Positions 33,692 through 43,395 of a DNA stretch of 64,000 nt are shown piece by piece. The notes under the pieces were generated by a model, which saw nothing but the letters and a program-made list of their open reading frames with translations, ran no database searches and was not told where the DNA came from. The position numbers and the translations under genes are program-made. The DNA is from Acidimicrobiia bacterium (GTDB lineage Bacteria > Actinomycetota > Acidimicrobiia > Spongiisociales > UBA11373). The number at the start of each line of letters is the position of its first letter. Position 1 is the first letter of the stretch. The stretch spans positions 558,001 through 622,000 of the forward strand of contig CP129495.1 in NCBI GenBank assembly GCA_030584185.1, written 5' to 3'.

Positions 33692-33819
33692 GGTGGCCGA
33701 TCGCCCGACCGTTCGCGTCGAGCACGCAGGTCGACACCCGCATGCGGGTCAACAGGTATGGCGTCGATGCTGCGACGAAAGACCTACCCCTGGTGGTCGC
33801 GGGGGGAGGCAGTCGATGA
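33688..33819 (+). CDS. Possible 43-aa peptide bridging two transfer genes
   Basis: A 43-codon frame whose ATG overlaps the stop of the coupling ATPase (ATGA) and whose stop overlaps the ATG of the replication-relaxation gene (ATGA). The sequence (MRWPIARPFASSTQV, ending VVAGGGSR) has no recognised family. The perfect chain of overlaps is the only support. It may serve merely to couple translation across the gap. Confidence 0.35.
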   Translation: MRWPIARPFASSTQVDTRMRVNRYGVDAATKDLPLVVAGGGSR

Positions 33820-34568
33820 GGGTGACCGCTCAGACTGTCGATCGGATCCGCCGCCGGCTCAGCAACGTCGACTGGTTCGTTATCGAAACCCTCGCCCGCG
33901 TGGACATCGTCTCCGCCGCGCAGTTACGTCGCCTGCACTGGCCCGACCCTGAGCAAGCACGCACCGCACGCAGACGGCTCAGCCAACTCACCGAGATGCG
34001 AGTGATCAGCCGTCTCGACCGTCGCATCGGAGGAGTTCGGGCCGGATCGGACGGGTACGTGTACCGACTCGATGTCACCGGACGCCGCCTACTCGGACTC
34101 GCACCAGGGCGACGACCGCATACCCCAGGCCGCGCCTTCCTGGATCACTCGCTGGCCATCACCGAGGTCTACGTCCGGGCCACCGAGGCATCACGCGTCG
34201 ACACCATCGAGGTCGCCAAGTTCCAGACCGAACCTGCCTGCTGGCGTGCCTGGGGAGCTGGACACCTCAAACCCGACGTCTACCTGGTCACCGTCACACC
34301 GGACTTCGAAGACCACTGGTTCATCGAAATCGACCGGGCCACCGAAGCCACCACGACGATCGTCCGCAAGGCCGCCGTCTACGAGCAGTACCACCGCACC
34401 GGCATCGAACAGGAACACCACGGCGTGTTTCCCCGAGTCCTGTGGATCGTGCCCCACGACCGCCGCAAAGGACAGCTCGTCGACGCTCTCGGCCTCCGAC
34501 CCGCCGACGCCTGGTCGCTGCACCAGGTCGCCCTCGAGAGCGACATCCCGAACATCTTCAAACCGTAA
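33816..34568 (+). CDS. Replication-relaxation family protein
   Basis: A 250-aa protein that fits the actinobacterial replication-relaxation family found on plasmids and integrative elements. The N-terminal winged helix contains IETLARVDIVSAAQLRRLHW and ARRRLSQLTEMRVISRL, followed by TPGRAFLDHSLAITEVYV and a nuclease-like C-terminal half with LKPDVYLVT and WFIEIDRATEA. Family members are thought to act in plasmid DNA relaxation or replication control; the D-(E)-x-D-like residues suggest a restriction-endonuclease fold. The ATG at 33816 is chosen because it gives the family N-terminus. Confidence 0.8.
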   Translation: MRVTAQTVDRIRRRLSNVDWFVIETLARVDIVSAAQLRRLHWPDPEQARTARRRLSQLTEMRVISRLDRRIGGVRAGSDGYVYRLDVTGRRLLGLAPGRRPHTPGRAFLDHSLAITEVYVRATEASRVDTIEVAKFQTEPACWRAWGAGHLKPDVYLVTVTPDFEDHWFIEIDRATEATTTIVRKAAVYEQYHRTGIEQEHHGVFPRVLWIVPHDRRKGQLVDALGLRPADAWSLHQVALESDIPNIFKP

Positions 34569-34591
34569 AGGAAAGGACATACAACATTGCC

Positions 34592-35158
34592 ATGGAACAA
34601 CAACCCCGACCATCCCCCGAAACCGAACCCGAGATCCGACCCCGCATCTACGTCGCGTCGCTCAGCGACTACAACGCCGGACGCCTCCACGGAACCTGGA
34701 TCGACGCCACCCAAGACCCAGAGGGCATCAACGAAGCGGTGCAGCGGATGCTCGCCACCAGCCCGCAGCTCTTCGCCGAAGAGTGGGCCATCCACGACTA
34801 CGAAGGCTTCGGCTACGCCCGGCTCTCCGAGTACTCCAGCTTCGAGACCGTCTCCCGCGTCGCCCAAGGCATCGAGACCCACGGAGACGCCTTTGGAGCC
34901 TGGATCGCTTACAGCGGCGACGACTCCGAGGAGAACCTCGACAAGTTCGAAGAGGCCTACCTGGGTCGATGGGACAGCCTGCGCGACTACGCCGAACAGC
35001 TCGCCGAAGACCTCGGCATCACCGAGGACGTCATCCCCGAAGAGCACCGCCCCTACATCAGCATTGACATCGACCGGCTCGTCCGAGACCTCGAGATCGA
35101 CCTCGTCGTCGCCAAAGCCGCGGACGGAGGGATCCATGTCTTCAACCCCTACGTCTGA
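34592..35158 (+). CDS. ardA: Anti-restriction protein ArdA
   Basis: A 188-aa acidic protein with the ArdA hallmark RIYVASLSDYNAGRLHGTWI near residue 20 and AEEWAIHDYEGFGYARLSEY in the middle. ArdA folds as a mimic of about 40 bp of bent DNA and blocks type I restriction enzymes (and often their methylase), protecting an element entering a new host. The ATG at 34592 has GGAAAGGA upstream. The 3' end overlaps the methyltransferase by 23 bp. It is notable that the same element encodes a type I system, the usual target of ArdA. Confidence 0.92.
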   Translation: MEQQPRPSPETEPEIRPRIYVASLSDYNAGRLHGTWIDATQDPEGINEAVQRMLATSPQLFAEEWAIHDYEGFGYARLSEYSSFETVSRVAQGIETHGDAFGAWIAYSGDDSEENLDKFEEAYLGRWDSLRDYAEQLAEDLGITEDVIPEEHRPYISIDIDRLVRDLEIDLVVAKAADGGIHVFNPYV

Positions 35159-36065
35159 GCTCCGCAACCGGCTCCTCGTCGGCGACGCCCACACCATCCT
35201 CCAGACGCTCCCCGACGCGTCCGTCGACTGCGTGGTCACCTCACCGCCGTACTACCAACTCCGCGACTACGGGAGCACCGGACAGATCGGTCACGAACCC
35301 GACGTCCACGGCTGGGTCGCCAACCTCGTCAGCGTCTTCGATCAAATCCAGCGGATCATCAAACCGACCGGCACCGTGTGGCTCAACCTCGCCGATACCT
35401 ACTCCCAGCACCGCCGACAGGGCACCCGCCGCAAGAGCCTCCTCTTCGGACCCGAACGGCTTCTGCTCGCGCTCGCTGCTCACGGATGGATCGTGCGCAA
35501 CAAGATCATCTGGTCCAAGACCAACCCGATGCCGCACTCCGTCCGGGACCGACTCACCGGCACGTGGGAGTACCTCTACCTGCTCACCGCCACAGAGAAG
35601 GGGTACTGGTTCGACCTCGACGCCATCCGCATCCCGCACCTCACCAAGTCGCCGAAGCCCTCCAGGTCGACCCGCACCTGGGACGGCTCCTATGGCGGTA
35701 CGCATGACGGCATCACCAAGCTGAAGCGAGCCGGACAGATCGGACATCCCCTCGGAAAGAATCCCGGCGACGTCTGGCGGCTCGCCAAGGCTGCCCACCG
35801 CGGTTGCCACTCCGCCACCTTCCCAGAACGGCTGATCGAATCTCCGATCCTCGCCGGATGCCCAGCCACCACATGCGCCCGATGCGGTGCTCCAACCTGC
35901 GGCCACGACGCCGGGCGGTTGCCTGGTCTTGTGCTCGACCCGTTCATCGGTACCGGTACCACCGCCCACGTCGCGGCACGACTGCGACGCGACTGGATCG
36001 GCATCGACATCACCGACCAGTACTTCCGATATCCCGAACAGGTCGAGCAGAAGGAGGTGGCGTGA
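35136..36065 (+). CDS. Orphan site-specific DNA methyltransferase
   Basis: A 309-aa amino-methylase. The catalytic motif TSPPYYQLRDYG is near the N-terminus (about residue 34) and the AdoMet motif DPFIGTGTT near residue 267, so the order is that of the beta class (N4-cytosine or N6-adenine). A CxxCGxxxC-like insert (TCARCGAPTC) just before the AdoMet motif may bind zinc, as in phage-type methylases. No cognate restriction gene lies beside it. It probably modifies the element's DNA to evade host restriction, working with ArdA, with which it overlaps. Confidence 0.9.
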   Translation: MSSTPTSELRNRLLVGDAHTILQTLPDASVDCVVTSPPYYQLRDYGSTGQIGHEPDVHGWVANLVSVFDQIQRIIKPTGTVWLNLADTYSQHRRQGTRRKSLLFGPERLLLALAAHGWIVRNKIIWSKTNPMPHSVRDRLTGTWEYLYLLTATEKGYWFDLDAIRIPHLTKSPKPSRSTRTWDGSYGGTHDGITKLKRAGQIGHPLGKNPGDVWRLAKAAHRGCHSATFPERLIESPILAGCPATTCARCGAPTCGHDAGRLPGLVLDPFIGTGTTAHVAARLRRDWIGIDITDQYFRYPEQVEQKEVA

Positions 36066-36137
36066 TGTTGTCGATTCCACCATTGCGCGCCCACGCGCCC
36101 TGTGAGATTCTGGAAGCACTAAACGGAGACCATTCAC

Positions 36138-36497
36138 ATGAGCGACCCTGCGACTGCCCTGGGACGCACCGTCCAGGCTGCTCGGCACGCCAAGGACCTC
36201 ACCGCATATGAGGTCGCACAACGCACCGGCGTGGTTCACCGAGCCACCATCCAGCGCATCGAATCAGGCGACATCAGCAGACCTCGACCCGAGACGTTGC
36301 GTTCAATCGCGCAGGTCCTCGAGCTCGACCTCGACGACCTGCTCTCACTCGCCGGATACGCCCAGCTTTCCGACCTACCCGGATTCGAGCCGTATCTCCG
36401 AGCGAAACACGGTGACCTCCCAGAAGAGGCCATCGACCAACTCGTCGGACACTTCAACCTCATCGCAGAGAAGTACCGACAGCACAACACCAAGTAA
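36138..36497 (+). CDS. XRE-family repressor
   Basis: A 119-aa protein with a Cro/C1-type helix-turn-helix at about residues 8-65 (LTAYEVAQRTGVVHRATIQRIESGD). The C-terminal part contains LPGFEPYLRAKHGDLPEEAIDQLV, a segment common in repressors paired with ImmA-type proteases. It is followed by immA and the recombinase, an order that resembles the ImmR-ImmA switch of ICEBs1. It is the likely master repressor of excision or transfer of this element. Confidence 0.85.
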   Translation: MSDPATALGRTVQAARHAKDLTAYEVAQRTGVVHRATIQRIESGDISRPRPETLRSIAQVLELDLDDLLSLAGYAQLSDLPGFEPYLRAKHGDLPEEAIDQLVGHFNLIAEKYRQHNTK

Positions 36498-36546
36498 TCA
36501 GCGACCGGCCCTCCTCACGCGGGCGCGGACCGCGAAAGGAGGACCC

Positions 36547-37130
36547 ATGATCATCAACACCCTGCAGAAGCTCGTCCCACGACGCCACCTGCACCAAACC
36601 GAGGCACTCGCCGTCGCCGAGAAGCAAGCCCAAAAGCTCCGCTCGGCACTCGGCATCGACACCGCCGCCATCGCCACTGAACACCTCCGCGCCATTCCCG
36701 GAGTGATCATTGAAGAAGTGGCTGGACTCGGTGTCTCCGGTGCCACCCGCCAGATCGGTGACCTGTGGATCGTCCTCGTAAACGCCGACGAAGCCCCGGT
36801 TCGCCGCCGGTTCACTATCGCTCACGAAATCAAGCACATCCTCGACGACCACGCGATCAGCCATCTGCGCCAGACCGGCTCACCTGGACCGGATTGGCTC
36901 ATCGAGCGGGTCTGCGACTACTTCGCCGCCTGCCTGCTCATGCCACGACCGCACATCAAGAGGGCATACACCACCGTCAGCCAGGACGAAGCCACCCTCG
37001 CCAAGATGTTCGACGTCTCAATCGACGCCCTCCGAATCCGCCTCCAGCAGATCGGGCTTACCGACACCCCGAAACGCTGCGACGGATACACCCGCGATGT
37101 GATACCCCTTCCCACAAGGACCGCAGCCGC

Positions 37131-37134
<4 letters not shown>
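36547..37134 (+). CDS. ImmA/IrrE-family metallopeptidase
   Basis: A 195-aa protein with the zinc motif HEIKH at residues 93-97 and downstream ERVCDYFAACLLMP that is typical of the ImmA/IrrE family. Family members cleave their cognate XRE repressor, releasing transcription after DNA damage or quorum signals. The ATG at 36547 has AAAGGAGGACCC upstream; earlier in-frame starts lie inside the repressor gene. The TGA overlaps the recombinase ATG, so the protease and recombinase are translated together. Confidence 0.88.
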
Positions 37135-39036
<1,902 letters not shown>

Positions 39037-39061
39037 GAGGGAACCGAGATTGTAGTGACCC

Positions 39062-39427
39062 TCAGGAGGGGGCGGCCGTGAAGGCGAGCCGAGGGGCGTC
39101 GGCCCAGAGCCGCTCCAGGTCGTAGTACTCACGGGTGTCGCGATCGAACACGTGGACCACGACATCGCCGTAGTCGAGCAACACCCAGGTGGCGTGTTCC
39201 ATGCCCTCACGACGCAGCGGCCTGCGGCCCAAGGGTCGAAGACCCATCTCGACCTCCTCGGCCAGGGTCTGCACATGGCGCCGTGAGGTCCCGGAGGCGA
39301 TGATGAACACGTCGGTCACGACCAGCAACCCGGAAACGTCCAGCAGGGCGATCTGCTGAGCCTTCTTGTCGTCGAGTGCGGCGGCGGCTGTCGCGGCGGT
39401 AGAGATGGTGTCTTCGTGGAGCGGAAT
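39062..39427 (-). CDS. rsfS: Ribosomal silencing factor RsfS
   Basis: A core of about 121 aa matching RsfS (Iojap/YbeB): AALDDKKAQQIALLDVSG, VVTDVFIIASGTSRRHVQTLA, GMEHATWVLLDYGDVVVHVFD and REYYDLERLW. RsfS binds L14 and blocks 50S-30S joining in starvation. It follows nadD as in most bacteria. The start is uncertain: no in-frame ATG, GTG or TTG exists between the nadD stop and the conserved region. ATT 39427, preceded by GGGGG, is given as the shortest plausible start. The nearest standard start is at 39646, far inside nadD. Confidence 0.82.
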   Translation of the reverse strand: MPLHEDTISTAATAAAALDDKKAQQIALLDVSGLLVVTDVFIIASGTSRRHVQTLAEEVEMGLRPLGRRPLRREGMEHATWVLLDYGDVVVHVFDRDTREYYDLERLWADAPRLAFTAAPS

Positions 39428-39510
39428 AGGCCGGACCCCCGTCGTGTCTGTCCAGGCGATCTTAGGGCCTGAGCCGTCTGTGATCGATGGCCACGACCGC
39501 TCGCACGAGA

Positions 39511-40080
39511 TCAGTCCAGGTAGAGGCCGGTCTCCTCGATGTGGTCGTACACGCCCTCGCGCACGAAGAAGCGAATGCTGAGACCGGCACGCCGCCTGCG
39601 ACGGAGGTCGGTTCCGCTGATCGCGATCGGTGGGACATCGAGCCACGCGGGTTCGAGCCCGGCGGCGATCACCTCCGCACGCGACGTGCCGGGGCGGGGC
39701 ATCACCGCCACCTCGGCGCGCCGCATCACCTCCGTGGCGCGATGCCAGGTCGGTAGGCGGGCGGCGGCGTCCGCTCCGAGGATGAGGACGAGCTCCTCGT
39801 CGGGGGCGAACTCCCCCAGTGTCTCCACCGTGTAGGTCCAGCCATCCCGCCCCACCTCACGGTCGTCGGCCTGGAAGTACTCGATCCCGGCGACGGCGAG
39901 TCGGGTCATCTCCCATCGTTCACCGGCCCCGGTGATCCGACCACCCGCCTTCTGCCATGGCGCCCCGGCCGGGATGAACGACACCACGTCCAGCCGGAGC
40001 TGCCGGTAGGCGGCTTCGCCGGCGATGAGATGAGCGAGATGAGGCGGGTCGAAGGTTCCGCCCAGGATGCCGCGGCGCAC
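39511..40080 (-). CDS. nadD: Nicotinate-nucleotide adenylyltransferase
   Basis: A 189-aa protein with the nucleotidyltransferase signature GGTFDPPHLAHL at residues 6-17 and the second ATP motif ISGTDLRRRRR near the end (the ISxTxxR motif). NadD converts nicotinate mononucleotide to deamido-NAD in NAD synthesis. The GTG at 40080 is fixed by the conserved N-terminus. It is followed by rsfS. Its first 161 bases lie inside the frame of the upstream M23-like gene. Confidence 0.93.
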   Translation of the reverse strand: MRRGILGGTFDPPHLAHLIAGEAAYRQLRLDVVSFIPAGAPWQKAGGRITGAGERWEMTRLAVAGIEYFQADDREVGRDGWTYTVETLGEFAPDEELVLILGADAAARLPTWHRATEVMRRAEVAVMPRPGTSRAEVIAAGLEPAWLDVPPIAISGTDLRRRRRAGLSIRFFVREGVYDHIEETGLYLD

Positions 40081-40537
40081 GCCGCTCAGGATAGGTTGAT
40101 GGCAGCGGCCCGAAAGTGAGCCTCAGGCCGGCGACCGGCGCCAGCCGACACGCCGTCTCCGGATCCAGGTAGCGGTCGCCCACCCGCAACGACAGGTGGA
40201 GCGCCGGACGCTGCCGATCCAATCCAGACCAGCCGAGGACCGAACCCCGCCGAACCCAAACTCCTGAACTCACGGCGGTACCGGAGAGATACGAGTAGGA
40301 GGTGCGGACACCTCCCCCGTGGTGAACAGTGACGCCGGTGCGCCCGGCGACGGTTCCGGCGAAGGTCACGATTCCGGGCGCCACGGCTCCGACCGGCGTT
40401 CCGACCGGGACCTCCAGATCGATCCCCCAATGCCCGCCGTAGGCCCCAGAAGGGGCGAATCGAGCCACCACCGGTCCGTCCACGGGGGGAGCAAACCAGC
40501 AGGGCGCTGTGAGCAGGAGCAGAACTGCGGCGATCAT
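39920..40537 (-). CDS. Secreted M23 (LytM)-like peptidase domain protein
   Basis: A 205-aa product with an N-terminal signal-like segment (MIAAVLLLLTAPCWF) and a LytM domain at about residues 22-130. The first metal ligands are present as HWGID (HxxxD). The usual final HxH is seen as ALHLS, so the first of these histidines is missing. VGDRYLDPETACRL is normal for actinobacterial relatives. The role would be peptidoglycan hydrolysis or activation of hydrolases. The last 50 or so residues are Arg/Pro-rich, are not LytM-like, and overlap nadD by 161 bp. The original stop was probably lost. Confidence 0.72.
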   Translation of the reverse strand: MIAAVLLLLTAPCWFAPPVDGPVVARFAPSGAYGGHWGIDLEVPVGTPVGAVAPGIVTFAGTVAGRTGVTVHHGGGVRTSYSYLSGTAVSSGVWVRRGSVLGWSGLDRQRPALHLSLRVGDRYLDPETACRLAPVAGLRLTFGPLPSTYPERRAPRHPGRNLRPASSRSSHRRRSRLPAAPAGRGVVHPGRGAMAEGGWSDHRGR

Positions 40538-40598
40538 CTCGGGCTGCCCGCGCCGATCGCAGGCTACATCCCGGGCCGTCCGCCGGGAACCCTCTCGT

Positions 40599-40982
40599 TC
40601 AGGCCGACGCCACCGTGTTGGAGAGCAGGCCGAGGGCGACCGCCCTCAGGTCGTCGGGGCGAAACGGCTTCGTCAGGAAGGCGTCGGCTCCGCCCCGGTC
40701 GGCCTTCTCCCGGGTCTCCTCCTGTGCGTGGGCGGTTAGGACCAGCACCTTCATCGTGCTGGTGCGAGGGTCGGAACGGATCCGCTCCAGAACCTCCCAA
40801 CCATCCATCAAGGGCAACCCGACATCGAGGATGAGCAGATCTGGTACCAGCTCGAATGCGGCGTCCAGACCAGTGGGCCCGTCGCCGCGGGTCTCCACCT
40901 CCAGACCGGCCGGGCGCAGGCAGACCGAGATCAGCCGCTGGATCACGGCCGAGTCTTCCACGACGAGAACCTGTTTCGACAA
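40599..40982 (-). CDS. Single-domain response regulator (CheY-like)
   Basis: A 127-aa receiver domain with no output domain. The acidic pocket is VVEDSA, the phosphoacceptor lies in LLILDVGLPLMDGW (Asp about 53), the switch threonine in LVLTAHA and the conserved lysine in LTKPF. It resembles stand-alone regulators that act by protein contact. No histidine kinase lies nearby. A 60-base gap separates it from the M23-like gene. Confidence 0.88.
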   Translation of the reverse strand: MSKQVLVVEDSAVIQRLISVCLRPAGLEVETRGDGPTGLDAAFELVPDLLILDVGLPLMDGWEVLERIRSDPRTSTMKVLVLTAHAQEETREKADRGGADAFLTKPFRPDDLRAVALGLLSNTVASA

Positions 40983-41059
40983 GGCGACCTCTGGTTGGGA
41001 GTAGAGCCTACGAGGGCATCGGATGGTTTCCGAGGACCCTTGAGGGGTGGTCCGACTGC

Positions 41060-42484
41060 TCAGACCGAGTGGCGAACCGGCCGCGTCGAGGGCAAAGCGA
41101 CCTTCTCCACGAAACGTGACAGCTGACGCAGGTTGCGGACCTCATGAACCTCGTCGCACACCTTGGAGTAGACGCCCATCACCGAGTCGCCCGTATCCCA
41201 GTAGCGCTTCGCCTCCGGGTTGAGCCAGTAGAGGGCTCGGGCGTCGGCAGCGATCCTTCCCAGTGCCTCCTGGTTCGGATCGTGATAGTTGGTTCGGGCA
41301 TCCCCGGCGACGATCACGGTAGTTCTGGGTCCAACCACGCCCTGATACCTGTCGATGAAGGCACCGAAGGCGTGGCCGTAGTCGGAGTGCCCGTCCATCC
41401 AGACGATGGCCGCTTCGCTGCCGATCCTGCGCATGGCGTCCCCGAAGTCGGAGCCGGGACCGAAGAACCCGGTCACCTCGTCGATGCCATCGATGAAGGC
41501 GAACGACCGCACCCGGCGCAGCTGGGACTGCACGGCGAACACCAGCTGCATGGTGAACCGGGCGAACGTCGCCACCGAGCCGGAGATGTCGGCGAGGACC
41601 ACGATCTCGGGCTTCTCGGGACGCGGCCTGCGAAACCGCGGATCCGCCGGCACACCCCCGGTGCTCAGGGAACGACGCATCGTGCGGCGGAAGTCGAGCC
41701 GTCCCTGGCGTCCCGGTCGACGCTGCCGGGCCAGGCGGGTCGCCAGGCGCCTGGTCAGCGGGTGCACCACCGCCTCGATCGCCGCCAGATCCTCCCGCGT
41801 TGCGGTAACCAGGTCGACCTCCTCCACCGGAGGGCGCCGTAGCGTGCGAGCCACCTGCTCGGGGCCCCTGTCGGCGACCAGTCGGCGCCGGATCTCGGCG
41901 CGCACCTCGGCGCGAAGGTCCTCGAGCCGGCGGTCGATCTCATCGAGCACCAGTCGTTCGTCGAACGATCCCGTTGCCGCGCCCATCTCCTCGAGCAGAC
42001 GATCGCGCAGCCCCTCCAGACCGAGCCCCCGCAACACCCGATACATGTAGTAGGTGCCGCCCACCGGTCGTCCCGGCTCCATCCCGGCCAGCATCGTCAC
42101 CGCCCGCCGTATCGCCGCTTCGATCCGGCCGGAGTCCCGATCTCGCAACGCCAGGAAGAGCGCCTCCACCAAGGCATCCAGATCGGCCTCTCCCCCGGCA
42201 CCCGCCATGCCGAGCGCGGCGAGATCGGATGAGACGCGCAGTTTCGCCTCCACCGTTCCATCGGGGGGTGGCAGCAGCGAGAAGTAGATCTCGAAGGCGG
42301 CTTCGAACGCAGCCAGGTGGCGACTGTTCTTCACCATCGTGGCGGCCAGGGCCGCCTTCACCATCGAGCGTGAACCGAGGTCGACGTGCTCCAGGGCACG
42401 TCCGGCGTCGATCGCCTCCACCATCGACACCGGCACCCCGGACTGCCGAAGCTCGTCGACGAACCCGGTGAGGAACCGGGGCAT
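41060..42484 (-). CDS. VWA-domain protein of the CoxE type
   Basis: A 474-aa protein. A helical N-terminal region is followed by a von Willebrand factor A domain whose metal-ion-dependent adhesion site is ADISGSVATF (DxSxS), with TVIVAGDARTNYHDP later. It matches CoxE-like proteins that work with MoxR ATPases in metal insertion or complex maturation. The ATG at 42484 overlaps the moxR-like stop by one base (TGATG), so the two are a translationally coupled pair. No carbon monoxide dehydrogenase genes are close by, so the client is unknown. Confidence 0.85.
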   Translation of the reverse strand: MPRFLTGFVDELRQSGVPVSMVEAIDAGRALEHVDLGSRSMVKAALAATMVKNSRHLAAFEAAFEIYFSLLPPPDGTVEAKLRVSSDLAALGMAGAGGEADLDALVEALFLALRDRDSGRIEAAIRRAVTMLAGMEPGRPVGGTYYMYRVLRGLGLEGLRDRLLEEMGAATGSFDERLVLDEIDRRLEDLRAEVRAEIRRRLVADRGPEQVARTLRRPPVEEVDLVTATREDLAAIEAVVHPLTRRLATRLARQRRPGRQGRLDFRRTMRRSLSTGGVPADPRFRRPRPEKPEIVVLADISGSVATFARFTMQLVFAVQSQLRRVRSFAFIDGIDEVTGFFGPGSDFGDAMRRIGSEAAIVWMDGHSDYGHAFGAFIDRYQGVVGPRTTVIVAGDARTNYHDPNQEALGRIAADARALYWLNPEAKRYWDTGDSVMGVYSKVCDEVHEVRNLRQLSRFVEKVALPSTRPVRHSV

Positions 42485-43356
42485 CAGGAAGCCGGAGCGG
42501 CCAACTCCGAAGCCATTCGATCGATGTCGCCCTGGTGCTTGAGCAGGACGTGGAGCGTCCCGGTGACCGTCTCGCCATCGGGCTCGGCGACGCCGAGCGC
42601 GAGCAGTGTGCGCGCCCAATCGATCGACTCGCTCACCGATGGCGGCTTGCGAAGGGAGTGGCCCCGGATGCTGGCGACCAGGCGGGCGATCCGTTCGGCG
42701 AGCACCACTTCGAGGCCGGGAACCCGCGCCATGAGGATGTCACGCTCCCTCTCCATGGTCGGGTAACCGATGTGGAGGAAGAGGCAGCGGCGCTTGAGGG
42801 CCTCCGACAGCTCCCGGGTGGCATTGGATGTGAGCACGACGAACGGAAGCGACTCGGCGGTGATGGTTCCCAGCTCGGGAATGGAGACCTGGAAGTCACC
42901 GAGCACCTCGAGGAGGAGGGCCTCGGTCTCGATCTCGAGACGGTCCACCTCGTCGATCAGCAGGACCACCGGCTCAGGAGAGCGGATCGCCTCCAGCAAC
43001 GGACGGGCCAGCAGGAAGTCCTCTCCGAAGATGTCGGCCTCGACCTCGGCCCAGTCGCGACCCTTGTCGGCCTGGAGTCGCAGCAGCTGCTTGCGATAGT
43101 TCCACTCGTACAGGGCGCGGGATTCGTCCAGTCCCTCGTAGCACTGCAGTCGGATCAATCTCCGCCCCGACGCCGCGGCGACTGCCCGGGCGAGCTCGGT
43201 CTTGCCCACGCCGGCGGGGCCCTCGGTCAGTATCGGCTTCTCGAGACGCCCGGCGAGGAACACGACCTGGGCGATGTGATCGTCCGCCAGGTACGAGGCC
43301 GACATCAGGCCGTCGATCACCTCGTCGGGGTCGGTGAGGGCGTTGAGGTCCATCAC
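42484..43356 (-). CDS. MoxR-family AAA+ ATPase
   Basis: A 290-aa AAA+ protein. Walker A is GPAGVGKTEL at about residues 46-55, Walker B is VVLLIDEVDRL, sensor 1 is VVLTSNATREL and the arginine finger region is LKRRCLFLHIGYP. MoxR ATPases act as chaperones with VWA partners to activate enzyme complexes. It pairs with the downstream VWA gene. A GTG at 43356 and an ATG at 43353 are equally possible starts. Confidence 0.9.
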   Translation of the reverse strand: MMDLNALTDPDEVIDGLMSASYLADDHIAQVVFLAGRLEKPILTEGPAGVGKTELARAVAAASGRRLIRLQCYEGLDESRALYEWNYRKQLLRLQADKGRDWAEVEADIFGEDFLLARPLLEAIRSPEPVVLLIDEVDRLEIETEALLLEVLGDFQVSIPELGTITAESLPFVVLTSNATRELSEALKRRCLFLHIGYPTMERERDILMARVPGLEVVLAERIARLVASIRGHSLRKPPSVSESIDWARTLLALGVAEPDGETVTGTLHVLLKHQGDIDRMASELAAPAS

Positions 43357-43395
43357 CGGCGCAAGTGTAGGTGGGAGCGGCGCGCCCCCTCCCCG

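Noticed and set aside
41060-43356. MoxR/VWA pair as a known defence or carbon monoxide dehydrogenase module
   Set aside because: No coxLMS genes or defence partners are adjacent, so only the general MoxR-VWA chaperone role is supported.
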